NCBI GenBank assembly: GCA_035540755.1
Contig: DATLGD010000022.1
Span: 1-20,698 of the forward strand
Length of the DNA: 20,698 bases
Direction of reading: 5' to 3'
DNA from: DATLGD01 sp035540755
GTDB lineage: Bacteria; Actinomycetota; Actinomycetes; Mycobacteriales; SCTD01
Shown: positions 11,805 through 20,698 of the stretch, piece after piece
Numbering within the stretch: the first letter of the stretch is position 1
Layout: each line of letters opens with the position of its first letter
Program-made: the position numbers and the translations under genes
Notes under the pieces: generated by a model
The model's input: only the letters and a program-made list of their open reading frames with translations
Database searches by the model: none
Told to the model about the DNA's origin: nothing

Positions 11805-14755
11805 GGCCGCACCGGCTGGTGCTCACCGCGTTCGGCCCCTTCGCCGGCACGGTCGAGCTCGACCTCGACGCGCTCGCCGCCAGCGGGCTGTTCCTGCTGC
11901 ACGGCGAGACCGGCGCCGGCAAGACCACGCTGCTCGACGGCCTGGGCTTCGCCCTGTTCGGCGCGGTGCCGGGGGTGCGGGGCAGGGCCGGTCGCGGTGG
12001 CATGCGCCTGCGCTCCGACCACGCCGACCCCGCGACGCGCACCTCGGTGCAGCTCGAGGTGACGCTGGGCGGGCGCCGCATGCGGGTGACCCGCAGCCCC
12101 GAGCAGGAGCGGGCCAAGCTGCGTGGCACCGGCACCACCAGGGAGCCGGCGAAGGTGCTGCTCGAGGAGCGGGACGCCGCGGGCACCTGGCAGGCCGTCT
12201 CCACCCGGGTCGGCGAGGCCGACCGCGAGCTGTCCGACCTGGTGGGCATGTCGGCCGAGCAGTTCTTCCAGGTGGTGCTGCTCCCGCAGGGCGACTTCGC
12301 GCGCTTCCTGCGGGCCGAGTCCGAGGAGCGCGCCAAGCTGCTCGAGCGGCTGTTCGCCACCGACCGCTTCCGCTCGGTCGAGCACTGGCTGGTCGACCGC
12401 CGGCGGTCCACCGCCGCTGCCCGTGACGCCGCACGCGAAGCGGTGGCCCGCACGGCGGCAAGGGTGGCGCAGGTGGCCGGCGCCGACGAGCCGGAGGCGG
12501 CCGAGCTGGGCTGGGCGCAGGTGCTGTGCGCTGCCGCAGCCGCCCAGGCCGACGACGCCGTCTCCACCCGCCTGCGTCATCAGGCCGCGCTCGACCAGGC
12601 GCTCGCGGCCGACGAGCAGGCGCGCGCCCTGGCCGACCGCCAGCGCCGTCGCGGTGCCGCGCTGGCCGAGCAGCAGGCGCTGCAGGCGCAGGCGGGTGAG
12701 GTCGCCGAGCTCGCCGCCGCGCTGGCTGCCGCCGCCCGCGCTGCGGAGGTCGCGCCGGCCCTCGACGACGCCGGGCGCCGGTCGGTCGCGCACGCGCGGG
12801 CGCAGCAGGCCGAGAGCGACGCGCGGTCCGCGCTGCCCGACGTCCTCGGCCGGCTCGACCCGGCCGACCTGCGGGCTGCCCGTGCCGCGGCGGCGACGCG
12901 GCTGGGCCGGCTCGACGCCCTGCATGCCGACGCCCTCCGGGCCCGGCAGGAGGAGGCCGCGGCGGCCGCGGCGCTGGCCGTCTCAGCCGGGCTGGCGGGC
13001 GAGATCGAGGCGCTGCGTGCTGAGCTGACCGCCCTCCCCGACCAGCGGGCGCGGGCCGAGCGCCGGCGCGCCGTCGCCCGCGAAGCCTCCCGGCGGCTGC
13101 CCGTGGTGCAGGCAGAGGCCGAGCGCTGCGCTGCCGCAGCCCGGCAGGCCACGGCGCTGGCCGGTGTCGAGCGCGAGCTCTCTGCGGCCGCCGTGCGGCA
13201 CCTGGCCGCCCGTGAGGCGGCGACGGAGGCGCGCGAGACGGCGCAGTCGCTGCGCGAGAGCCGCATCGACGGCATGATCGCCGAGCTCGCGGCGACCCTG
13301 GTCGACGGCGACCCCTGCCCGGTCTGCGGCGCCCTCGAGCACCCCGAGCCGTCCGCGCTGCGCGGCGAGCGGGTCAGCCGCGACGACGAGGAGCGGGCCG
13401 TCGCCTCCGCCGACCGGCTGCGCGCCGCGGCCGAGGAGTGCGGCGCGCAGGTCGCCGGGCTGACGGCCCGCCGTGACGAGCTCGCCGCCGGACTCGGCGA
13501 GGTGTGCGTGCCCGACCTCCCCGCTCGCGCCGCGGCCCTGGCCGCCGAGGTCGAGGAGGTCGCCGCCGCGGCCGCCGATTTCGCCGCCGCGGAGGCGGCT
13601 CTCGAGGGGCTCGACGAACGAGCCGCGGCTTCCCGGTCCCGCTGCGCGGCCGCCGAGGCCGAGCGCGCGGGGTCCGACGACCTCGCCGCCGCTGCGGCGG
13701 CTCGGGCGGCCGGGGCACGTGCGACGGTCCGGGCCCAGCTCGGCGACGCCGGCTCACTCGACGAGGCGCTCGCCGTCGAGCAGGCTCTCTCCGCGGACCT
13801 GGACGCCGCGGCGAGGGCCGCCGAGCAGACGCTCGCCGCCGCCGAGGAGGCGCGCGAGGCGGTCCGGCGCGCCGAGCAGGCCGCCCGCGCGGCCGGCTTC
13901 GACGACGCCGCCGCGGCCACCGCTGCCCGCCGAGACCTGGGCTGGCGGGTCTCGACGGCGGCCCGCTGCGACACGCACCGCGAAGCCCTCCTCGCCGTCG
14001 AGGCGGTGCTCGCCGAGGCCGACCTCGACGTGCCGCTCGAACCGGCCGCCGACACCGCGGGTGCGGCGGCGGCGGTGTCCCGCGAGCGCGCAGCGCTGTC
14101 CGCGGCCGAGGCCGAGGCGGGCCGCCTGGGGGAGCGGGCGGCCCAGCTGGCCGCGCTGGTGCCGGCACTCGCGCGCCAGCTGGCCGAGCTGGCCCCGCTG
14201 GCCGAGCGCGCCGCGCAGGTGAAGGCGCTGGCCGACCTCGCCGCCGGGCAGGGCGCCAACACGCTGCGGATGACTCTGTCCGCCTACGTGCTGGCCGCCC
14301 GGCTCGAGGAGGTGGCCTCCGTCGCCAGCGAGCGGCTGCTGCGCATGACCCAGGGGCGCTACTCGCTCGTCCACACCGACGCCGGGCGGGGGGGCGTCCG
14401 TGCCGGCCTCGGCCTCCTGGCCCGCGACACCTGGACCGGTCAGGACCGTGACACCAGCACCCTGTCCGGCGGCGAGACCTTCCTCGCCAGCCTGGCCCTG
14501 GCCCTCGGGCTGGCCGACGTCGTGGCCCAGGAGTCGGGCGGGGCGCGCACCGAGGCGCTGTTCGTCGACGAGGGCTTCGGCACGCTCGACGAGGACACGC
14601 TCGAGGAGGTCATGGACGTGCTCGACGGATTGCGGGAGGGCGGTCGCCTCGTCGGGCTCGTCAGTCACGTGGCAGAGCTGCGGCAGCGCATCCCGGCGCA
14701 GGTGCACGTGCGCAAGGGTCGCACCGGCAGCGACCTCGCCCTCATCGGCTGCTGA
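11801..14755 (+). CDS. sbcC: Exonuclease subunit SbcC (Rad50-type ATPase)
   Basis: SbcC is the SMC-like ATPase that holds and opens DNA ends for SbcD. The 984-aa product starts with the ATG that overlaps the sbcD stop by 4 bp. Order of parts: N-terminal ATPase lobe with Walker A GETGAGKTT (35-43); the LLPQGDFARFLRA segment; a long Ala/Glu/Arg-rich coiled coil; the zinc hook DGDPCPVCG (C506, C509), which joins two SbcC molecules through shared zinc; the returning coiled coil; then the C-terminal lobe with the signature LSGGETFLASLAL (from L888) and Walker B ALFVDEGFGTLDED (D923, E924). All key residues are present. The coiled-coil region is very Ala-rich, as expected at this GC content. Transcription probably ends at the hairpin 20 bp after the stop. 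The assignment is secure. Confidence 0.96.
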   Translation: MRPHRLVLTAFGPFAGTVELDLDALAASGLFLLHGETGAGKTTLLDGLGFALFGAVPGVRGRAGRGGMRLRSDHADPATRTSVQLEVTLGGRRMRVTRSPEQERAKLRGTGTTREPAKVLLEERDAAGTWQAVSTRVGEADRELSDLVGMSAEQFFQVVLLPQGDFARFLRAESEERAKLLERLFATDRFRSVEHWLVDRRRSTAAARDAAREAVARTAARVAQVAGADEPEAAELGWAQVLCAAAAAQADDAVSTRLRHQAALDQALAADEQARALADRQRRRGAALAEQQALQAQAGEVAELAAALAAAARAAEVAPALDDAGRRSVAHARAQQAESDARSALPDVLGRLDPADLRAARAAAATRLGRLDALHADALRARQEEAAAAAALAVSAGLAGEIEALRAELTALPDQRARAERRRAVAREASRRLPVVQAEAERCAAAARQATALAGVERELSAAAVRHLAAREAATEARETAQSLRESRIDGMIAELAATLVDGDPCPVCGALEHPEPSALRGERVSRDDEERAVASADRLRAAAEECGAQVAGLTARRDELAAGLGEVCVPDLPARAAALAAEVEEVAAAAADFAAAEAALEGLDERAAASRSRCAAAEAERAGSDDLAAAAAARAAGARATVRAQLGDAGSLDEALAVEQALSADLDAAARAAEQTLAAAEEAREAVRRAEQAARAAGFDDAAAATAARRDLGWRVSTAARCDTHREALLAVEAVLAEADLDVPLEPAADTAGAAAAVSRERAALSAAEAEAGRLGERAAQLAALVPALARQLAELAPLAERAAQVKALADLAAGQGANTLRMTLSAYVLAARLEEVASVASERLLRMTQGRYSLVHTDAGRGGVRAGLGLLARDTWTGQDRDTSTLSGGETFLASLALALGLADVVAQESGGARTEALFVDEGFGTLDEDTLEEVMDVLDGLREGGRLVGLVSHVAELRQRIPAQVHVRKGRTGSDLALIGC

Positions 14756-14774
14756 GGCCCCCGCACGCAGCGAT

Positions 14775-14798
14775 GCCCCCGTCCCGGCGGACGGGGGC
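14775..14798. terminator. Bidirectional terminator between sbcC and the DUF4190-like gene
   Basis: A perfect 10-bp stem (GCCCCCGTCC at 14775-14784, GGACGGGGGC at 14789-14798) has a CGGC tetraloop. It sits between two convergent stop codons, 19 bp after sbcC and 18 bp after the minus-strand gene, and could serve both. Confidence 0.8.
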
Positions 14799-14816
14799 AC
14801 CCTGACGTGCGACGCG

Positions 14817-15395
14817 CTAGTTGTTGCCGGGCACCTGCTCGACGACCTCGCTGCCGCTCGGGATGTTGCCCCGGGCGTCGTCGATCCAGGTCTGGAGCTG
14901 GTCGAGCCGAGCCTCGTCGTTGACGAACACGGCGGCACCGGCCATCACGGCCAGGCCGAGCAGGAGGCCGAGCACGGCCGTCACGAGACCGCCGATCGCC
15001 ACGCCCTTGCCGGTGACGCCCACACGCCTGGCCATCTTGAGGCCGACCACGCCCAGGATCAGCCCGATCAGGCCGAAGACCACGGCGGCGGGCGCGAGGA
15101 TCGCGGTGAGGGCGCAGAACAGGGCGGCGAGGCCGAACACCAGGCCGAAGGTGGCCGCGGCGCTGGTCTTGGCCGGACGGACGATCCTGCGCTCCTCGTA
15201 GCTGCCGTCGCGGACGGTGTCGTGGCGTCCGTCGACGGGGCGGTCGGTCGCGGCGTGCTGCGGGCCGCCGTCGCCAGAGGTTCCGCTCATGCGACCGGTG
15301 ACGTCCGCGCCGGTGCCGGTTCCGCTCGCAGGCGTGTCACGCCCGACGCGGGTCGAGCCGGCGTCGTCGCCGTAGGGGTGGTCGGGCCGGTTCAT
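14817..15395 (-). CDS. Small DUF4190-like membrane protein
   Basis: The 192-aa product has a hydrophilic, Gly/Asp/Thr-rich N-terminal region (1-77), two close hydrophobic stretches (about 78-119), a basic loop GLKMARRVGVTGKGVA, another hydrophobic segment (about 131-157) and a short acidic C-terminal tail. The pattern of paired helices joined by a short loop around G(L/R)xxARR resembles DUF4190 proteins, small actinobacterial membrane proteins of unknown function. The start is an ATG at 15395 with GGAGGA (15401-15406) 5 nt before it. The gene lies 99 bp behind parC on the same strand, but has its own promoter-like GATAGT element (15453-15458, minus strand) and a candidate DtxR/IdeR iron box further upstream. 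Family assignment is moderate; no function is claimed. Confidence 0.7.
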   Translation of the reverse strand: MNRPDHPYGDDAGSTRVGRDTPASGTGTGADVTGRMSGTSGDGGPQHAATDRPVDGRHDTVRDGSYEERRIVRPAKTSAAATFGLVFGLAALFCALTAILAPAAVVFGLIGLILGVVGLKMARRVGVTGKGVAIGGLVTAVLGLLLGLAVMAGAAVFVNDEARLDQLQTWIDDARGNIPSGSEVVEQVPGNN

Positions 15396-15465
15396 GGGAC
15401 TCCTCCGAAGCGGGTGTGGTGGTGCTGCCTCGAGGGGTGTGCCCGCAACCTCACTATCTTGTGCG

Positions 15466-15484
15466 TGAGGATCGCCTTACCTGA
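15466..15484 (-). promoter_or_regulatory. Candidate DtxR/IdeR-type iron box ahead of the DUF4190-like gene
   Basis: TCAGGTAAGGCGATCCTCA (minus strand) matches 14 of 19 positions of the DtxR/IdeR consensus TTAGGTTAGGCTAACCTAA, including both AGG/CCT half-site cores. It ends 71 bp upstream of the ATG and covers the -35 position of a GATAGT -10 candidate (15453-15458), where a bound repressor would block transcription. No regulator gene is in the window. Confidence 0.35.
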
Positions 15485-15494
15485 CGGGTGAACC

Positions 15495-18026
15495 TCACGC
15501 GAGGTGCGGACGCCCCACGGCGGTCGGCCGCTTGTCGACGGGCGTGCCCGACCCGTCCCGCCTGCCGTAGGTGGCCGGCAGGTCGACCGGGTCGCCGCCG
15601 GCGGCCGCCGCCCACGCCGGCCCACGACCGGCCCAGCCGAGCACCAGCTGCGCCTCGCCGGCGAGCATGCGCTGCACCCGCACCCCACCGGTGGCGCGCC
15701 CCTTGCGGGGGTACTCCGACAGCGGCGTCACCTTGACGCTCGAGACGACGCCCCAGGCCATGCCGGTCGGCGCCTTGCCGCGGCCCTCCGGCGGCAGCCC
15801 GGCGCCGGTGACGACCACCGGCTCGTCGACGACGTCGAGCACGCCCTCGGGGGTGCGCAGGTCGACGGCGCTGAAGCCGATCACCAGCGCCCCGCTCGCC
15901 AGCTTCATGCCGGCCATGCCGCCGGCCGCCCGGCCCTGCGGGCGCACCGCCGACGCCGGGAAGCGGAGCAGGTCACCGGAGGAGGAGAAGAACACCAGCT
16001 CCTCCTCGCCGGTCTCGAGCTCGACCGCCCCGACGACCTCGTCGGCGGCCTTGAGGGAGATCACCTCCAGCGAGTCGCCCTTGGCCGCCCAGTCGGGCGT
16101 GACCCGCTTGACGACGCCCTGCCGAGTGGCCAGCGCCAGCCCCGGCCCGTCCTCCGACATGGCGGTCACCGCCAGGACCCGCTCGCCGCGCTCGAGCGCG
16201 ACGAACTCCTGCACGGGCGCCCCGCCGCGCAGCGACAGCGCGCCAGTGGTGACGGCCGGCACGTTCGGCAGGTCGAGGACACCGGCGCGCACCACCCGGC
16301 CGGCGGACGTGACCAGCCCGACCGTGCCGCGGGTGGTGCTGCGGGCCACCGAGAGCACGACGTCGTGCCGCACCCGCCCGGTCCGACGCCGCCCGCCGTC
16401 GCTGCCGTCGGCGTGCAAGGGGGTGCGCCCGATCAGGCCGGCCGACGACAGCACCACGTCGCACGGCTCGTCCGGCACCTCGAGGGAGGTGGCGCGCTTG
16501 GCGACCAGCGCCTTGAGGTCGCCGCCGACCAGCACCGTCCGCCGAGGCGTGCCGTGCTCAACCGCCACCTCGGCGAGCTCGCCGTCGACGACCCGGCGCA
16601 GCACGGCCGGGTCCCGCAGGATCTCCTCGAGCTCGGCGATCCGGTGGCGCAGCTCCGCCAGCTCGGCCTCGAGCTTCTCCACCTCGAGCGCGACCAGGCG
16701 GCGCAGCTGCATGTCGAGGATGTAGCCGGCCTGCACGTCGGACAGCTCGAACGCCGCGGTCAGCGCGGCGCGCGCCTCGGCGACGTCGGCCGAGGCCCGG
16801 ATGATGCGCACGACCTCGTCGATGTTGGCCAGCGCCAGCAGCAGGCCCTCGACCAGGTGCGCCCGCTCCTCCGCCCGGCGCAGGCGGTAGCGCGAGCGGC
16901 GGGTGACGACGTCGGCCCGGTGGTCGAGGAAGACCTGCAGCAGGTCCTTGAGCCCGAGCGTGCGCGGCTGGCCGTCCACCAGCGCGAGGTTGTTGATGCC
17001 GAAGCTCTCCTCCAGCGGGGTGAGCCGGTACAGCTCGGCCAGCACGGCCTGGCCGGAGAAGCCCGCCTTGACCTCGATCACGAGCTGGGTGCCGCGGTGC
17101 CGGTCGGTGAGGTCCTTGATGTCGCTGATGCCCTGCAGCTTCTTGCCGGTGACGAGCTCCTTCACCTTGGCGATGACGCGCTCGGCGCCCACGCCGTACG
17201 GCAGCTCGGTGACGGTGATCTGCGACTTGCCGCGCGGGAGCGGGCCGACCTCGGCGGTGGCGCGCACCCGCACGACGCCACGGCCGTTCTCGTAGGCCTC
17301 GCGGACCTCGTTCATGCCGAGCAGCTGCCCGCCGGTCGGCAGGTCGGGGCCGGGCACGAACGCCATGAGGTCGTCGAGGTCGGCGTCGGGGTGCTGCAGC
17401 AGGTGGCGGGCGGCGTCGACGACCTCGACGAGGTTGTGCGGGATCATGTTGGTGGCCATGCCGACGGCGATGCCGGACGCGCCGTTGACCAGCAGGTTCG
17501 GGAACGCCGCGGGCAGCACGGACGGCTGCTCCAGCGAGCCGTCGTAGTTGGGCTCGTGGTCGACGGTCTCCTCGTCGAGGCCGTCGGTGAGCAGCAGCGC
17601 GGCCGGCGTCATCCGGCACTCGGTGTACCGGCTCGCGGCCGGGGAGTCGTCGGGGGACCCCCAGTTGCCGTGCCCGTCGATGAGCGGCACCCGCATGGCG
17701 AAGCTCTGCGCCATGCGCACCATCGCGTCGTAGATGGCGCTGTCGCCGTGCGGGTGGAAGCGCCCCATGACGTCGCCGACGACGCGGGCGCTCTTCACGT
17801 ACGGCCGGTCGGGGCGCAGGCCGCTGTCGGCCATCGAGTAGAGGATCCGCCGGTGCACCGGCTTCAGCCCGTCGCGCGCGTCCGGCAGCGCCCGGCTGTA
17901 GATGACCGAGTAGGAGTAGTCGAGGTAGCTGCTCTCGAGCTCGTCGACGACGTTCGTGTCGAGGATCGTGCCCTCGCCCTCGAACGGCGGGATCGCCCCG
18001 CTCGCCCCGCTCCGCTTCCGCCCCAC
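15495..18026 (-). CDS. parC: DNA topoisomerase IV subunit A (ParC type)
   Basis: ParC is the DNA-cutting subunit of topoisomerase IV, which decatenates and relaxes DNA. The 843-aa product has the breakage-reunion domain: SRALPDARDGLKPVHRRIL, the quinolone-pocket segment HPHGDSAIYDAMVRM (S96 and D100, equal to the sensitive-type Ser83/Asp87 of E. coli GyrA), and the catalytic Tyr134 in SRYTECRMT. A GINNLALVDGQPRTLGLKDLL block, a coiled coil and a beta-pinwheel C-terminal part follow. No GyrA box (QRRGGKG) is present, and overall it reads like the second A subunit of Streptomyces, so topoisomerase IV is preferred to gyrase. The start is a GTG at 18026 with GGAGGG (18032-18037) 5 nt before it; a GTG at 18065 is an alternative. 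parE lies upstream across a folded 145-bp spacer. Confidence 0.92.
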   Translation of the reverse strand: MGRKRSGASGAIPPFEGEGTILDTNVVDELESSYLDYSYSVIYSRALPDARDGLKPVHRRILYSMADSGLRPDRPYVKSARVVGDVMGRFHPHGDSAIYDAMVRMAQSFAMRVPLIDGHGNWGSPDDSPAASRYTECRMTPAALLLTDGLDEETVDHEPNYDGSLEQPSVLPAAFPNLLVNGASGIAVGMATNMIPHNLVEVVDAARHLLQHPDADLDDLMAFVPGPDLPTGGQLLGMNEVREAYENGRGVVRVRATAEVGPLPRGKSQITVTELPYGVGAERVIAKVKELVTGKKLQGISDIKDLTDRHRGTQLVIEVKAGFSGQAVLAELYRLTPLEESFGINNLALVDGQPRTLGLKDLLQVFLDHRADVVTRRSRYRLRRAEERAHLVEGLLLALANIDEVVRIIRASADVAEARAALTAAFELSDVQAGYILDMQLRRLVALEVEKLEAELAELRHRIAELEEILRDPAVLRRVVDGELAEVAVEHGTPRRTVLVGGDLKALVAKRATSLEVPDEPCDVVLSSAGLIGRTPLHADGSDGGRRRTGRVRHDVVLSVARSTTRGTVGLVTSAGRVVRAGVLDLPNVPAVTTGALSLRGGAPVQEFVALERGERVLAVTAMSEDGPGLALATRQGVVKRVTPDWAAKGDSLEVISLKAADEVVGAVELETGEEELVFFSSSGDLLRFPASAVRPQGRAAGGMAGMKLASGALVIGFSAVDLRTPEGVLDVVDEPVVVTGAGLPPEGRGKAPTGMAWGVVSSVKVTPLSEYPRKGRATGGVRVQRMLAGEAQLVLGWAGRGPAWAAAAGGDPVDLPATYGRRDGSGTPVDKRPTAVGRPHLA

Positions 18027-18171
18027 TACCGCCCTCCCCCTTCCGCTGTGTCCGCGTCCTGGCACATCCCGGCGGCGTGCACGGTCGGACGCAACACGTG
18101 CAGCCGGTCGACGGCGTCCGACGGCGTCCGCGGGGGTTGTGTGTCAGGACGCGGACGCAAGGGAGGGTGGG
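18027..18171 (-). promoter_or_regulatory. Fold-rich parE-parC spacer
   Basis: The spacer carries an outer inverted repeat (GTCCGCGTCCTGGCAC at 18050-18065 against GTGTCAGGACGCGGAC at 18141-18156, 15 of 16 pairs), an inner perfect 9-bp repeat (GTCGGACGC at 18084-18092, GCGTCCGAC at 18114-18122), a tandem duplication ACGGCGTCCG (18111-18120, 18121-18130) and a CACGTG palindrome (18095-18100). It could end part of the parE transcript, carry a parC promoter, or fold in the message; none of these is shown. Confidence 0.4.
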
Positions 18172-20250
<2,079 letters not shown>

Positions 20251-20423
20251 CGGGCGGGTCCTGCCTCTCAGGCGTTGCGGTCGGCGGTGCGGCTGGAGCC
20301 GTCCCACGCTGTCACGGCGAGCGGCCATGGGCAGGGAGCGACACCCGCCCCCATTCTCCCCTCACCGTCGCCGGCCGGCCGGCCCGCACGGGCGGCGGTG
20401 AGGTCCGTGGGAGAGTCGGCGGG
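20251..20423. promoter_or_regulatory. Divergent parE-add promoter region with a hairpin in the add leader
   Basis: The 173-bp spacer holds an inverted repeat CCTCACCGTCGCC (20360-20372) / GGCGGCGGTGAGG (20391-20403). In DNA 12 of 13 positions match; in the add-sense RNA the remaining pair is a U-G wobble, giving a continuous 13-bp stem with an 18-nt loop containing GGCCGGCCGGCC. The hairpin ends 20 nt before the add start. No clear -35/-10 pair was found for either gene. Confidence 0.4.
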
Positions 20424-20698
20424 ATGGACTCCGGGCGGCGTGACCTGCGCAGCCTGCCCAAGGCCCACCTGCACCTGCACCTCACCGGCGGGATGCGGCC
20501 GGCCACGCTGCTCGAGCTGGCCGACCGCCACGGGGTCCGGCTGCCGTCCGAGCTGCTCGACCCCGAGGGCATGCGGGTGGACGTGACGGCCCGCCGAGGC
20601 TGGATCCGCTTCCAGCGCCTCTACGACGCCGCCCGCGACGTGATCCGCACGCCGGACGACGTGCGGCGGCTGCTCCGGGAGATCGCCGAGGACGAGCG
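20424..20698 (+). CDS. add: Adenosine deaminase, 5' part (cut by the right edge)
   Basis: The first 91 codons are present and the gene continues beyond the window. Adenosine deaminase converts adenosine and deoxyadenosine to inosine forms in purine salvage. The start LRSLPKAHLHLHLTGGMRPA carries the metal-binding HxH of the amidohydrolase fold. The later block ARRGWIRFQRLYDAARDVI is characteristic of actinobacterial adenosine deaminases. The ATG at 20424 follows GGGAG (20409-20413) at about 10 nt. The gene is divergent from parE, and its leader contains a strong 13-bp hairpin. The remaining catalytic residues (the later His, Glu and Asp) lie outside the window, so integrity cannot be judged. 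A related adenine or aminofutalosine deaminase is possible but less likely. Confidence 0.85.
   Translation, partial: MDSGRRDLRSLPKAHLHLHLTGGMRPATLLELADRHGVRLPSELLDPEGMRVDVTARRGWIRFQRLYDAARDVIRTPDDVRRLLREIAEDE

Noticed and set aside
12400..14300. Repetitive GCC/GAG-rich sequence in sbcC as a possible DNA repeat array
   Set aside because: It reflects Ala/Glu/Arg-rich coiled-coil coding with biased codons; no regular unit length was seen.
15492..15505. Small hairpin ACCTC-ACGC-GAGGT at the parC stop as a terminator
   Set aside because: The stem is only 5 bp and spans the stop codon itself; too weak to call.

Overview
The window is chromosomal DNA of a very high-GC actinobacterium. Nearly every reading frame ends in G or C at the third codon position, GTG starts are common, and several starts look leaderless. 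The second type II topoisomerase pair (parE/parC type), the SbcCD pair and the style of the Maf and adenosine deaminase proteins fit Actinomycetia. Something near Geodermatophilales/Frankiales or a relative is plausible, but the sequence alone does not fix the genus.

Layout. (1) 1-1817 is the least ordinary part. It holds a minus-strand reading frame that runs off the left edge and may be frameshifted, a gene-poor stretch, and a class II Fic AMP-transferase-like gene on the plus strand. By eye this part is lower in GC and looser in codon use than the rest, so it resembles accessory DNA. (2) 1720-8798 is a minus-strand block: an MFS transporter, a secreted LVIVD-repeat protein, a DUF885 metallopeptidase-like protein, a secreted beta-propeller-like protein, and a cyclopropane-fatty-acid synthase-type methyltransferase. 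The methyltransferase frame runs past its expected end into the 3' end of fic. (3) 8852-14755 is a plus-strand housekeeping block: maf, dusB, sbcD and sbcC, with translational overlaps inside the pairs maf-dusB and sbcD-sbcC. (4) 14817-20250 is minus-strand: parE, then parC, then a small DUF4190-like membrane protein. (5) At the right edge the 5' part of adenosine deaminase (add) diverges from parE.

The genes mostly serve genome maintenance (SbcCD, topoisomerase IV), nucleotide and tRNA hygiene (Maf, DusB, Add) and envelope functions (CFA-type methyltransferase, secreted and membrane proteins). I see no CRISPR array, rRNA, tRNA, intact transposon or recognisable multi-gene defence cassette. 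The best leads are regulatory or junctional: two back-to-back, apparently leaderless promoters sharing a 10-bp inverted repeat (MFS/maf); a structured leader over the ribosome-binding site of the DUF885 gene; a 14/19 match to the DtxR/IdeR iron box ahead of the DUF4190-like gene; a fold-rich parE-parC spacer; a 13-bp hairpin ahead of add; and the fic/methyltransferase junction.
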